Shown here piece by piece: positions 43,985 to 52,696 of a stretch of DNA of 64,000 nt. The stretch covers positions 1 through 64,000 of the forward strand of contig CAYURQ010000003.1 in the NCBI GenBank assembly GCA_964447315.1, given 5' to 3'. The stretch's first letter is position 1. Each line of letters starts with the position of its first letter. The translations under genes and the position numbers were made by a program. Under the pieces are notes generated by a model. That model saw only the letters and a program-made list of their open reading frames with translations, did not search any database and was not told the DNA's origin. This DNA comes from MWBV01 sp964447315. Its GTDB lineage: Archaea > Nanobdellota > Nanobdellia > Pacearchaeales > GW2011-AR1.

Positions 43985-43993
43985 GTTTATAAT
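43985..43993 (-). promoter_or_regulatory. TATA element for the 74-residue protein
   Basis: Minus-strand ATTATAAAC is centred about 26 bp before the ATG at 43963. Confidence 0.5.
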
Positions 43994-44083
43994 AAATTCC
44001 GAGTATTTTTCAATGATGAAGGGGTGTTTAATTTTAAAGTAAAACAGGATTGTTTCTAAGTGAAAATGACACTAGCAAAAAAG

Positions 44084-44093
44084 CTTATAAATT
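44084..44093 (+). promoter_or_regulatory. TATA element for tRNA-Gln
   Basis: CTTATAAATT ends 29 bp before the tRNA 5' end, so transcription would start within a few bases of the gene. Confidence 0.55.
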
Positions 44094-44121
44094 GATTAAA
44101 ATTCTAATTTTTATTGATTAC

Positions 44122-44193
44122 AGCCCCATAGTCTAGTGGTCAAGGATACGGCCCTTTGGAGGCCGTGGCCCCGGTTCGAATCCGGGTGGGGCT
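44122..44193 (+). tRNA. tRNA-Gln (TTG)
   Basis: 72 nt. Acceptor AGCCCCA pairs perfectly with TGGGGCT; D-stem GTCT/GGAT; anticodon stem CGGCC/GGCCG around CTTTGGA gives anticodon TTG; T-arm CCCGG-TTCGAAT-CCGGG. No intron and no encoded CCA. It is GC-rich against the AT-rich background. Confidence 0.96.
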
Positions 44194-44276
44194 ATTCTTC
44201 TTATGAGGGAAGAGAAAAAATATTCAGATGATTGGTATATAAACAAAGAAATTAATTTTTATATGAGTTTTGAGAA

Positions 44277-44912
44277 TTAATGCCTATACCTGCCACGCTT
44301 TTCTATTTCACGAATTCTTTGAAAGATTTTTTTTGCTTGAGAATATGTAAGAGTTCTTTCATACTGCTTTAATACTTCTTGTTCTAGAATTTTATGGTTT
44401 TTGAAGTGTTTTGCTTGAAGAGCTTGTTTAAGTAAATGTAAATCCACTGCTTTATCTTCAACTTTTCTTGAAATATATCCTAAACCAAAATCAATGAAAA
44501 AGACTTTTTCATGACTTAAAATCATATTTGATGTGGTGAGGTCTCCATGGATTATATCATTTTTATGTAATAGTGCTATTGATTTTCCTATTTTTCTACA
44601 AACTTCTTTTTGTTTTTCTAAACTAAATTCATTTAAATGTTCTGAAAGTATTTTTCCTTTAATATAAGAGAGATTTATTTTGTCAAAGTCTCTTGAGTTT
44701 TTTTTATGAGGCATTTTTGGAATAGGAACATTAATTATTTTAGAAGCTTTTTCAAGAAGTTTTGTTTCTGCTTTTGTTCTACGTTTTCTGATTGCATAAT
44801 CTAATTCAGGAATTCTATAGGATTTAGAAGTTCTTTTTTTTGTAATTAAGTTTAAAGATTTATTTAGAATTATTTTTGCTTCTGCTCCTTGTGAAATTAG
44901 TTTTTGTTCCAT
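44277..44912 (-). CDS. bud32: KEOPS complex kinase/ATPase Bud32
   Basis: 211 residues, a minimal kinase fold: QGAEAKI (Gly loop), KKRTSKSYR.PELD, catalytic loop IIHGDLTTSNM (~residue 120) and FFIDFGLGY (DFG). The basic C-terminus (REIEKRGRYRH) matches Bud32 proteins ending in RxRxR. Supports Kae1 in making the t6A modification at tRNA position 37. Encoded separately from Kae1, which is not in the window. Downstream of VKOR in the SRP54 set. Confidence 0.95.
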   Translation of the reverse strand: MEQKLISQGAEAKIILNKSLNLITKKRTSKSYRIPELDYAIRKRRTKAETKLLEKASKIINVPIPKMPHKKNSRDFDKINLSYIKGKILSEHLNEFSLEKQKEVCRKIGKSIALLHKNDIIHGDLTTSNMILSHEKVFFIDFGLGYISRKVEDKAVDLHLLKQALQAKHFKNHKILEQEVLKQYERTLTYSQAKKIFQRIREIEKRGRYRH

Positions 44913-44932
44913 TTTCTCTCTTTTAATTTATT

Positions 44933-45352
44933 TTATTCTTTCCATAAAAACATTATTCCTAGTGCTAATATGCTTCCTGTATCAACAACCATACAATATC
45001 TACAAATTGCATTTATTACAAAAAATTGCAAATAGAAAAAATAACTTGCAAATAATGCTCCTGCTATTATTCCATATGAGAGTAGTTTTTTCACTCTTTT
45101 CTTTGGTTCATTTATTTGATAGATTGCAAGAATTCCTAGAATTGAAAATGCTATTAATCCAAAATAACTATTGTTTACTCCAAGAGTTTCTTTATATCCT
45201 GATTCTTGTACAACATAACAAGAAGTTTCAATTCCTCCGCAAGCTTGTTCAGGAGTCATCAATGAAAGTATTGCAGACATTATAAAACAAATTCCAAATA
45301 TTATTGCAAGTAATCTATATTTTCTTTTTCTTGATTTTTCTTTTTTATTCAT
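44933..45352 (-). CDS. VKOR-family disulfide-forming membrane protein
   Basis: 139 residues with four membrane helices. Loop cysteine pair ACGGIETSC (~residues 38-45), the conserved GVNNSYFGLIAF segment and the active-site CRYC (~residue 118) followed by MVVDTGSILALGI. Reoxidises a thioredoxin-like partner to make disulfides outside the membrane. The window encodes many Cys-rich exported proteins that could be clients. Starts 2 bp after the SRP54 stop. Confidence 0.9.
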   Translation of the reverse strand: MNKKEKSRKRKYRLLAIIFGICFIMSAILSLMTPEQACGGIETSCYVVQESGYKETLGVNNSYFGLIAFSILGILAIYQINEPKKRVKKLLSYGIIAGALFASYFFYLQFFVINAICRYCMVVDTGSILALGIMFLWKE

Positions 45353-45354
45353 TT

Positions 45355-46728
45355 TTACATTCTCCTAATTTTTTTACCACCAAATTTTTTCATCATTTTT
45401 TGCATTTGTTTTTGAGATAAACCCTTGCTCATGTCCATATCTTCAAATCCTCCAGAAGTCATTTCTTGTAACATTTTATACTGTTTTAATAAGCTTCTAA
45501 CATCTGAATTATTAACTCCTGCTCCTTTTGCAACTCTGCCTATTCTTTGGGTTTGTTTTTCAAATATTTCTGGATTATTTTTTTCTGAATTTGTCATTGA
45601 TTTGATTATATGTTCCCATTTTTTAATCTTGGATTCTTGAGTTCCTAACATGTTTTCTGGTATTTTTGCTTTGCTCATTCCTGGAATTAATCCTTTTATT
45701 TTGTCTAGGCCTCCCATTTTGTTCATTGATTTTACTTGTTCTATAACATCATCAAGTGTTAATTTTCCTTGTTCAAGTCTTTTTTGAATTTCATCTTGCT
45801 TGTCTTCATTTGTTACTGAACGTATTTTTTCAACAAGCGTTTGTAAATCTCCCATTCCAAGTAATCTTGATAAAAAACTTTCAGGATTGAATTCTTCAAT
45901 ATCATTTATTTTTTCACCTGTTGTAATATAATATACACCTGCATTAACTTCAGAACATGCTGTTAATGCCCCTCCTGCTTTTGCAGTTGAATCCATTCTT
46001 GTTATGATAACTCCTGAAATATTTAATGCATTTTTGAATTCTTGAGCTTGTTTTTTAGCTGCTTGACCAATATCTGCAGGCATTGTAAGAATTGTGTTTG
46101 TTGGATTAATCTCTGAATTTAGAGCTTTTATTTCAGAGATCAATTCTTTATCTAATGTATGACGTCCTGCTGTATCAATTAAAACTAATTCAAATTTTTT
46201 TAAATCTTTTTTGAATTTTTTATATGTTGCAAGAGCATCATTGCTTTCATGATCAACAAAAACATTAAGGTTATTTTTTTTACCTAATTGTTCTAGTTGT
46301 TCTTTTGCAGCTGGTCTATGAACATCTAAACCAACTATCGCAACTTTTTTACCTCTTTTTCCAAACCAATTTGCTAGTTTAGCAATTGTTGTTGTTTTAC
46401 CAACTCCATAAAGGCCTAAAAGCATTATTCTTTCTTGTTTTTTTGAGTCTAGTTCTAATTTTTTGTACTCTCCAAGAATTGCAATAAGCTCATCATGAAG
46501 TAATTTAATCATGTGTTGTTTTTTCTCAATTCCCTTTATTCTTTCATCTAATGCAGCTTTTCTTATTTTGTCTGTTAATTGTTTAATTAGAATTATATTC
46601 ACGTCTGCTTCAATTAAAGCTCTTTGTAAATCACGGATTATTTGATCTACTAAGTTTTTATCAAGAAATATAGCATTAGCTATCTTATCTGTGGCTTTTT
46701 TTAATACATTTCCTAGTTTTTCTAACAT
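45355..46728 (-). CDS. srp54: Signal recognition particle protein SRP54
   Basis: 457 residues from the ATG at 46728 (MLEKLGNVLKKATDKIANA). N domain; G domain with LLGLYGVGKTTTIAKLA, DVHRPAA, VLIDTAGRH and TRMDSTAKAGGAL; then the Met-rich M domain (KMGGLDKIKGLIPGMSKAK ... SKGLSQKQMQKMMKKFGGK), which binds 7S RNA and signal peptides. An upstream in-frame ATG at 46761 adds 11 residues not typical of the family. Followed by VKOR and bud32. Confidence 0.96.
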   Translation of the reverse strand: MLEKLGNVLKKATDKIANAIFLDKNLVDQIIRDLQRALIEADVNIILIKQLTDKIRKAALDERIKGIEKKQHMIKLLHDELIAILGEYKKLELDSKKQERIMLLGLYGVGKTTTIAKLANWFGKRGKKVAIVGLDVHRPAAKEQLEQLGKKNNLNVFVDHESNDALATYKKFKKDLKKFELVLIDTAGRHTLDKELISEIKALNSEINPTNTILTMPADIGQAAKKQAQEFKNALNISGVIITRMDSTAKAGGALTACSEVNAGVYYITTGEKINDIEEFNPESFLSRLLGMGDLQTLVEKIRSVTNEDKQDEIQKRLEQGKLTLDDVIEQVKSMNKMGGLDKIKGLIPGMSKAKIPENMLGTQESKIKKWEHIIKSMTNSEKNNPEIFEKQTQRIGRVAKGAGVNNSDVRSLLKQYKMLQEMTSGGFEDMDMSKGLSQKQMQKMMKKFGGKKIRRM

Positions 46729-46982
46729 TTTTAAGGAAACCAAGGTTTCTTTGAAGTTCAATCTTCTTTTAAGAGATTAAACTAAGTTCCTTGGAATTTA
46801 ATTAATTCTAGAAGCATATTTGGGGTTATTAAGTTTTTGGGTTTATTGCTTTTTTTGAAAATTTTTCATAATCTTTTGAGGTATTTACTGAATTATTAGC
46901 ATAATCTTTTCTGTTTTTAAATTACCTTGATATTTTAATAATGTTTATCATATAATTTTTTATTGATATTTTTTAGAGTTAA

Positions 46983-48350
46983 TTAATCTTCATCATTTAA
47001 GCCTAATTTATCTAGAAATTTTTCTTTATCAAAAGGTTGAATTTTATCATATTCTTGCCCTGTTCCTAAATATAGTATTGGTTTTTTAGTTACATAACCA
47101 ACACTAAGAGCTGTTCCACCTTTTTCATCAATATCTGCTTTACTTAAAATTATTCCATCTATTTGTACTGCCCAATCAAAACTTCTTACTTGTTCTAGAA
47201 TATCATTTCCAGTAATGCTTTCTCCTACGAATATCTTTGTGTTGGGTTTTGTTACTCTTGCAACTTTTTCAATTTCAGCCATAAGGTTTTTTTCAGTGTG
47301 CATTCTTCCTGCTGTGTCAATTAAAACAACATCTAATTTATTTTTTTTAGCGTATTTTATTGCATCAAAACCTACTGCTGCAGGATCAGAACCATACTCA
47401 TGAGCAATTACATTTAAATCTAATTTAGAAGCGTGTTTTTTTATTTGTTCTATAGAAGCTGCACGAAAGGTGTCTGCTGCTGCAAGAACTGGTTTTAAAT
47501 TATTATCTTTAAAACTTTTGGCTAGTTTTGCAATACTTGTTGTTTTTCCTGTTCCATTTACTCCACAAAATAAAATTACATAGGGTTCATCTTTGTTTTC
47601 AGGGTCTTTTTTAAAATTTTTTATTTTTTCAATTAAATCAAAAGGTTTGATTAAAATATTTCTAATTATGTCTTTGAAAGATTCTTGAATTTGTCCTTGG
47701 ATTTCTTTTTTTAACATTTCTTTTCCAACAATCTCTTCACGTAATTGTTTAATCATTTTTTCAGCAACTTCTAATGCAACATTATTTTCAATTAAGAGCA
47801 TTTCTAATTCTTCTGCATAAACATCAAAATCTTGTTCAGATATTTTTACTTTAGAAATTTTTACCCCTAGTTTTTGAAAAAAAGGTTTTTTTTCTTGTTG
47901 TTCTTTCTCTTGTTGTTCTTTCTCTTGTTGTTCTTTCTCTTGTATATTTTCTAGAACTTCTATAACTGTTTTTTTATCTTGTTTTTCAGGCAAAGATTCA
48001 ATTTCTTTGTGAATTTTTTTAATTATTTCAGGAACTTTTTCTAGGTCTGGTTCAACTTTTTGAGTTCCAACATTGAATTTTTTAGGAATTTTAATATCTT
48101 TTATTTCTTCTTTCTTTGATTTTCTTTCTTGTTTTTCTTTTTTCTTAGATAACTTTTTCTCTTTAGCATCTTTTTTCTTTTTTTCTTTCTCTGCTTTTTT
48201 ATCTGCTTTAGATTTTTTTTCTTTAATCTTTTCTTGTTCTTTTGGTTTTAAAACTACTTCTTGAGTTTCTTCTAATTCTTGAATTTCTTCTGCTTTTTTA
48301 GAAAGGTTTTTTGTCCAATCTTTTAACTTGTTTTTTAGTTTTCCAAACAT
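46983..48350 (-). CDS. ftsY: Signal recognition particle receptor FtsY
   Basis: 455 residues. The first ~140 are extremely Lys/Glu-rich with a tandem EQQEKEQQEKEQQEK stretch encoded by a 15-bp repeat (about 47894-47941). NG domain: ILFCGVNGTGKTTSIAKLA, AADTFRAASIEQ, DVVLIDTAGRM and LSKADIDEKGGTALS. Docks SRP54-ribosome complexes at the membrane. Encoded 254 bp upstream of srp54 on the same strand. Its 5' leader carries two perfect inverted repeats just before the AGGTG ribosome-binding site. Confidence 0.96.
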   Translation of the reverse strand: MFGKLKNKLKDWTKNLSKKAEEIQELEETQEVVLKPKEQEKIKEKKSKADKKAEKEKKKKDAKEKKLSKKKEKQERKSKKEEIKDIKIPKKFNVGTQKVEPDLEKVPEIIKKIHKEIESLPEKQDKKTVIEVLENIQEKEQQEKEQQEKEQQEKKPFFQKLGVKISKVKISEQDFDVYAEELEMLLIENNVALEVAEKMIKQLREEIVGKEMLKKEIQGQIQESFKDIIRNILIKPFDLIEKIKNFKKDPENKDEPYVILFCGVNGTGKTTSIAKLAKSFKDNNLKPVLAAADTFRAASIEQIKKHASKLDLNVIAHEYGSDPAAVGFDAIKYAKKNKLDVVLIDTAGRMHTEKNLMAEIEKVARVTKPNTKIFVGESITGNDILEQVRSFDWAVQIDGIILSKADIDEKGGTALSVGYVTKKPILYLGTGQEYDKIQPFDKEKFLDKLGLNDED

Positions 48351-48364
48351 TTTTAAGACACCTA

Positions 48365-48394
48365 CCGGAAGTTTCCGGGTTTCTTGACAGTCAA
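48365..48394 (-). promoter_or_regulatory. Structured ftsY 5' leader (two inverted repeats)
   Basis: Two perfect inverted repeats lie side by side: CCGGAA-GT-TTCCGG (48365-48378) and TTGAC-A-GTCAA (48384-48394). On the minus strand they end about 15 nt before the ftsY ATG and immediately precede the AGGTG Shine-Dalgarno. A TATA-like CTAAAAATATT near 48419-48430 would start the transcript at about this structure. A protein operator or RNA hairpin is possible. Confidence 0.4.
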
Positions 48395-48506
48395 CTTTCC
48401 TTAAATTAGGATTATTGCTAATATTTTTAGTTAAGAATTAGTTAATAAGGTTTTGGTTGTTGTTTAAAGGTATTTTTTGTGTTACTACTTTTAGTTTATC
48501 TAAATT

Positions 48507-48516
48507 TTTATAAATA
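48507..48516 (+). promoter_or_regulatory. TATA element for apgM
   Basis: TTTATAAATA is centred about 42 bp before the ATG at 48554, leaving a short leader that includes GGGAGG (48543-48548). Confidence 0.55.
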
Positions 48517-48553
48517 GGGTATTCTTTGAATTTTTATATACTGGGAGGAAAAT

Positions 48554-49801
48554 ATGAAAGGAGTATTAGTTATTATAGATGGTATGGGTGACTTGCCTAA
48601 TAAACAATTAGGAGATAAAACTCCTTTGGAAGCTGCGAATACCCCTAATCTTGATTTTTTTGCTGCTCGTAGTGAACTTGGATATATGTATGCTGTTAAA
48701 CCTGGTTTTATTCCTGAATCAGATGAAGCTCTTGTTTCAATTTTTGGAAATAAATTAATTAATAGCACTAGAGGTCAGCTAGAAGCTAGAGGAACTGATT
48801 TGAAACTTACAAGGGGGGATTTGGCTTTAAGAGCTAATTTTGCAAGTATTGATAGTTTAGAAAAAGAAAATATTCTTGATAGAAGAGTTGGAAGAACTCT
48901 TACTACAGCAGAAGCTCATAATTTAGCAAGGGCAATAAATAAAATTAATGTGCCTGTTAAATTTGAGTTTGTTCCTACTCTTCAACATAGAGCAGTTTTA
49001 GTTTTTAGAGGGGGGTTTTCTGATAATTTTATTGGAAATGATGCAACTTACTCTCAAGGAAAATCAGAAGAAATTGAAAAAATAGTTAAGTGTAAGGGTT
49101 TAGATGATGATGAAAATACAATTTATACTGTGAACATTGTTAATGAGTTTATTGAAAAAGCTCATGAAGTTTTAAAAAACCATCCTGTTAATCAAGAACG
49201 TATTAAAAGAGGATTAATGCCTGCAAATTATCTTATGTTTAGAGGGGCTGGTATTGAACCTCCAAAACTCAAAAAATATAGGAAATGGGTATCAATGACT
49301 TATACTCCTTTAGAAAAAGGATTTGCAAAAACTTGTGAAATGAAAAATACAAGTTTTGAATATCCAAAACTTAAAACACTAGACGCTTATGAAAATTTAT
49401 GGAAAGGATTGAAAAAAGCAATTAAATATTCAATTAAATTTTTAAAAAAGAATAAGAAAAAAGCAGATTATGCTTATATTCATATAAAAGAAACAGATTT
49501 GCCAGGACATGATAATAAACCTTTTGAAAAAAAATTAATGATAGAGTATTTGGATATTACTTTGTTTAAATATTTGAGAAGTTTTGCACCTCCAAATAAA
49601 ATAAAAGTTGCTATAACCGCAGATCATTCAAGTCCCTGTAAATTTAAGAATCATTCTGCTGACCCTGTTCCAACAATGCTTTATCAAGCAGAAGAAATTC
49701 CTTTGAAAGAACAAAGATTTTCTGAAAAAGATTGCAGGAAAGGAAGTTTAGGAAGAATAATTGGACAAGAATTTATGAAAAAAATTGGATTTCATCGTTA
49801 G
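48554..49801 (+). CDS. apgM: 2,3-bisphosphoglycerate-independent phosphoglycerate mutase, archaeal type
   Basis: 415 residues of the alkaline-phosphatase superfamily. VLVIIDGMGDLPNKQLGDKT with metal-binding Asp, then PLEAANTPNLDFFA, the catalytic-loop region PESDEALVSIFGN, and C-terminal VAITADHSSPCKFKNHSADP holding the D-H metal ligands. Interconverts 3- and 2-phosphoglycerate. Shine-Dalgarno GGGAGG lies 5 bp before the ATG. The only central-carbon enzyme in the window. Confidence 0.95.
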   Translation: MKGVLVIIDGMGDLPNKQLGDKTPLEAANTPNLDFFAARSELGYMYAVKPGFIPESDEALVSIFGNKLINSTRGQLEARGTDLKLTRGDLALRANFASIDSLEKENILDRRVGRTLTTAEAHNLARAINKINVPVKFEFVPTLQHRAVLVFRGGFSDNFIGNDATYSQGKSEEIEKIVKCKGLDDDENTIYTVNIVNEFIEKAHEVLKNHPVNQERIKRGLMPANYLMFRGAGIEPPKLKKYRKWVSMTYTPLEKGFAKTCEMKNTSFEYPKLKTLDAYENLWKGLKKAIKYSIKFLKKNKKKADYAYIHIKETDLPGHDNKPFEKKLMIEYLDITLFKYLRSFAPPNKIKVAITADHSSPCKFKNHSADPVPTMLYQAEEIPLKEQRFSEKDCRKGSLGRIIGQEFMKKIGFHR

Positions 49802-49907
49802 TTTTTATATAATTATTAAACAAGATAAGGGTTTTTATTATTTATTGGATATTTAGGGTTAATTAGAATATTCCTGCTAACATCCTAGGATTTTTTTGGT
49901 TTACTGT

Positions 49908-50264
49908 TTACATTCCTGCTTTTGTTAGTATTTTATCTAAATATTTATAATGTCCTTTTGTTGAAATATGGTTTTGGTATGTTTCTTGATAAAGCATTGT
50001 TTTTATTACTTTTTTCTTTGTTTTTTCATTACAATCTATAAAGCAAACATCTATATTTATCATTTCTTTTCCTTGGGGATTTTTATCTCTGTAAACTGTA
50101 CTAGCTGTTATGTTTCCTCTTTCTATAACCAAGGCATTTATTCTAGAATTATTTTTTGGAGAATAGTATATTTTATCATTTAAATTAATTTTTTTAAAAT
50201 TTCTTGGATTTTTTAGATTTATTTTTTTAAATTCATTTTTTTTTCTAAATCCATTAATTTTCAT
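49908..50264 (-). CDS. Uncharacterised basic protein
   Basis: 118 residues, MKINGFRKKNEFKKINLKNP onward; Lys/Asn-rich N-terminus, then a beta-rich stretch (NALVIERGNITASTVYRD) and two cysteines (DVCFIDCNE). No membrane helix. A minus-strand TATA about 24 bp upstream supports the start. Not recognised; adjacent to the stalk operon but with its own promoter. Confidence 0.6.
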   Translation of the reverse strand: MKINGFRKKNEFKKINLKNPRNFKKINLNDKIYYSPKNNSRINALVIERGNITASTVYRDKNPQGKEMINIDVCFIDCNEKTKKKVIKTMLYQETYQNHISTKGHYKYLDKILTKAGM

Positions 50265-50284
50265 TTATTTTTATTAGATAAAAT

Positions 50285-50292
50285 TATTTAAA
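50285..50292 (-). promoter_or_regulatory. TATA-like element for the basic 118-residue protein
   Basis: Minus-strand TTTAAATA is centred about 24 bp before the ATG at 50264. Confidence 0.4.
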
Positions 50293-50400
50293 AAAATTGT
50301 GGTGTTTAAAGAAAACTTTTTTTCTTGTTAAACTAGAATTTAGTTTGAACTAGAAAAGTTTTGGATTGCCTGATATTTAGATATTCAATAATAATTAAAT

Positions 50401-50703
50401 TTATCCGAATAGAGCAGACAATCCTTCAGCTGCAGCTTCTTTCTTTTCTTCTTTTGGTTTTTCTTCTGCTTTCTTTTCTTCAGCAGCACCTGTATTCGGT
50501 GCGCTTCCACTAGGAGCAGCAGCAACCATTGTAGCGTTTTCTAGTTCTTTATCTATATCTACGCCATCTAAACTAGCCATCAAAGACTTGATTTTTGTAT
50601 CATCAGCTTTGATACCAGCAGCTGCAACAACACTTTTCACACTTGCTTCATTAATTTCTTTTCCTGCTTTATGCAGTAAAAGCGCTGCGTATATGTTTTC
50701 CAT
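50401..50703 (-). CDS. Ribosomal stalk protein P1 (archaeal L12)
   Basis: 100 residues from the ATG at 50703: MENIYAALLLHKAGKEINEA, a central DGVDIDKEL, an Ala/Glu/Lys-rich hinge and the C-terminal GLSALFG tip that recruits translation factors. The same tip occurs in uL10 (GLASLF). Last gene of the uL1-uL10-ORF-P1 operon, 1 bp after the ORF stop. Confidence 0.95.
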   Translation of the reverse strand: MENIYAALLLHKAGKEINEASVKSVVAAAGIKADDTKIKSLMASLDGVDIDKELENATMVAAAPSGSAPNTGAAEEKKAEEKPKEEKKEAAAEGLSALFG

Positions 50704-50704
50704 T

Positions 50705-51103
50705 TTATTTGTTTCCTCCCTCATTTTTATTCATGAGAGCATGATAATTTTCTGCCATTTTCTCTAGTCCTCCTTTTTCTAAAGCAAGATTTACTTTTGA
50801 TAAATCCCTTGCTTTAATTATTAAATCTCTTGATTTTTTTCCAATTTCCATATTTGTAGCTTGTTTTAGGTATTTTAATTTTTCTGATTCTAATTGTTCT
50901 TTTAAATATTTTTTCATATTTTCTTTAGCTTCTATTTGGTGCTTTCCATATAAAGAAATAGATTTTTCTTTTCCATTTAAAGGAATTGTAGTTGTTTGAA
51001 AATTTTTGAGTCTTTCATATTTTCCTTGACAATTACTTAATACAACACCTTTGATTTCTAAAAATTCAAATCCTGGTAATTCATATCTTTTTATTTCTGA
51101 CAT
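50705..51103 (-). CDS. Uncharacterised protein within the ribosomal stalk operon
   Basis: 132 residues: MSEIKRYELPGFEFLEIKGV, then LSNCQGKYERLKNF and a charged helical C-terminal half ending NYHALMNKNEGGNK. No membrane helix, one cysteine. It lies between the uL10 gene (5 bp) and the P1 gene (1 bp) on the same strand, so it is almost certainly co-expressed with the stalk proteins. I do not recognise a family; a lineage-specific ribosomal protein or assembly factor is the leading inference. Confidence 0.75.
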   Translation of the reverse strand: MSEIKRYELPGFEFLEIKGVVLSNCQGKYERLKNFQTTTIPLNGKEKSISLYGKHQIEAKENMKKYLKEQLESEKLKYLKQATNMEIGKKSRDLIIKARDLSKVNLALEKGGLEKMAENYHALMNKNEGGNK

Positions 51104-51108
51104 TTTGA

Positions 51109-52020
51109 TTAAAATAAGCTAGCGAGACCTGCACCAGCATCTGCTGCTTTTTCCTCCTTTGATTTAGTTTCTTGTTTTGGTTTTTCTTGATCTTTAGTAT
51201 TTTCACTTTCAGTTGAAACAGGTTCAGGATCTGGCTCTCCTGTTAAGATTCTATTTATTTTATTGGCATGTGCATTTGCTTTACTTATCATGACTTTAAC
51301 AGTGTCTTTAGTTGTGTATCCAATAGAAACTGCAAATGGTAACGCTTTTCCAGCAGCATATTTTATATTTGAAATTGCTTGTTCTTTATCTATTTTTAAT
51401 TCTTCATAAAATAAATTTTCTTTTGTATCAAATGAGCATAAGGGAATAAAACCAATCTTAAATGGTTTAATGTTTAATTTTGCCATTATATCTGCTGCTC
51501 CTTGAGAAATTTTTTTACCTTTTTCTGCAACAACTTTTGGTTCTTTAATTGTAATTTTACCTTTTTCAATTTGAATTTGAATTCCTAATGATCCTAATTC
51601 TGAAATTGCTGGTCCTGGAACTAATTCAGTTGGTCCGTCGGGTATTTCAATATCACTTAAAGCTTCTTGTCCTGCTTTTGCCTTTGCTGGACTTTGATTT
51701 TTAAGTAAAACTCCTGCTAACTCAAAAGAACCTAAATCAGAAAATAAAATTGCAAAAGCATCATCTATTTTTGTTTTTAATTTTTCAACCTGTTCTTTTA
51801 GTTCTTTATCTGTTGAATCAAGAGCACGAATAATTAAACTTTTTTTTGGAACTTTAACAATGGCTTTGCCTCTAAGTTTTTTAACAATTTCTTGAAATTG
51901 TCCCCCTGGAATATTTTTAATTGAAGCAATTAATATTGTTTTTTTATTTTTCACTAAATCTGTTAATTCTTTTACTGTTTGTTTTTTTACTTCTGAAACT
52001 TGTGCTTTTTGTTTTGCCAT
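51109..52020 (-). CDS. Large-subunit ribosomal protein uL10 (P0)
   Basis: 303 residues. N-terminal rRNA-binding domain (TVKELTDLVKNKKTILIASI ... KLRGKAIVKVPKKSLIIRAL), the archaeal insertion (ELVPGPAISELGSLGIQ), helices that bind P1 dimers, and the Lys/Glu hinge ending GLASLF. Forms the base of the stalk. Starts 1 bp after the uL1 stop. Confidence 0.95.
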   Translation of the reverse strand: MAKQKAQVSEVKKQTVKELTDLVKNKKTILIASIKNIPGGQFQEIVKKLRGKAIVKVPKKSLIIRALDSTDKELKEQVEKLKTKIDDAFAILFSDLGSFELAGVLLKNQSPAKAKAGQEALSDIEIPDGPTELVPGPAISELGSLGIQIQIEKGKITIKEPKVVAEKGKKISQGAADIMAKLNIKPFKIGFIPLCSFDTKENLFYEELKIDKEQAISNIKYAAGKALPFAVSIGYTTKDTVKVMISKANAHANKINRILTGEPDPEPVSTESENTKDQEKPKQETKSKEEKAADAGAGLASLF

Positions 52021-52021
52021 T

Positions 52022-52651
52022 TTATCTTATATTAATTTTAATTGGTTTAGTCATTGTAAATTTTAATTCAATGTTTTTGATATTTTCTTTATCACGAGGA
52101 AATTCTTTTATTAAAGAATTATAAATAGAAGTTATATTTTCAATAATATCTTTATCTAGCATACTTTGTTTTCCAATTGGAAGCTTAATGCTAGCTTCTT
52201 TTACTTTTATTTTAATACTATTGTTTATTTTTTGTTTTAGTTCATTGATTGTTTTATCATCAGCATTCATAATTATTCCTAATTGTGGGCTTGGCATTTT
52301 TCCTGCAGGGCCTAATACACGTCCAAACGTTGATGCAACTTTTGGCATTATGCTTGCTTGCGCAATAAAAAAATCATATTTTTTCACAATGTTTTTTAAT
52401 TGTTTTTTATCATTGTATTTTTTGAAATCATTTGGCGTGATAGTGTCTAGATTAGAGTTTTCTACTTCTAGAAATCCTGCAATTTTTTTATCTTTTACTT
52501 TGTGAGGTAAATTTGCAACAATATTTATGGTTGTTCTTTTTAAATCTAATTTTTGTAGATTTACAATTAAGTCTACTGTTTGGTTGAATTTTCTTTGTTT
52601 TTCTTTACGTAATTCTTGTAAAACTTGTTTTAATTGTTCTTGAAATTCCAT
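52022..52651 (-). CDS. Large-subunit ribosomal protein uL1
   Basis: 209 residues: RKFNQTVDLIVNLQKLDLKR, VKDKKIAGFLEV, the domain-II segment KYDFFIAQASIMPKVASTFG and GPAGKMPSPQ, ending FTMTKPIKINIR. First gene of the stalk operon; no uL11 gene is next to it here, unlike many archaea. The 5' leader contains a candidate hairpin that could be an autoregulatory uL1 site. Confidence 0.95.
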   Translation of the reverse strand: MEFQEQLKQVLQELRKEKQRKFNQTVDLIVNLQKLDLKRTTINIVANLPHKVKDKKIAGFLEVENSNLDTITPNDFKKYNDKKQLKNIVKKYDFFIAQASIMPKVASTFGRVLGPAGKMPSPQLGIIMNADDKTINELKQKINNSIKIKVKEASIKLPIGKQSMLDKDIIENITSIYNSLIKEFPRDKENIKNIELKFTMTKPIKINIR

Positions 52652-52696
52652 TTTCTTTTCATTAAAATGTATTTATTTTAAGCCTCCCAAATTATG

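Noticed and set aside
46729..46982. 7S (SRP) RNA between srp54 and ftsY
   Set aside because: The spacer is AT-rich, lacks a GC-rich long hairpin and is shorter than an archaeal SRP RNA.
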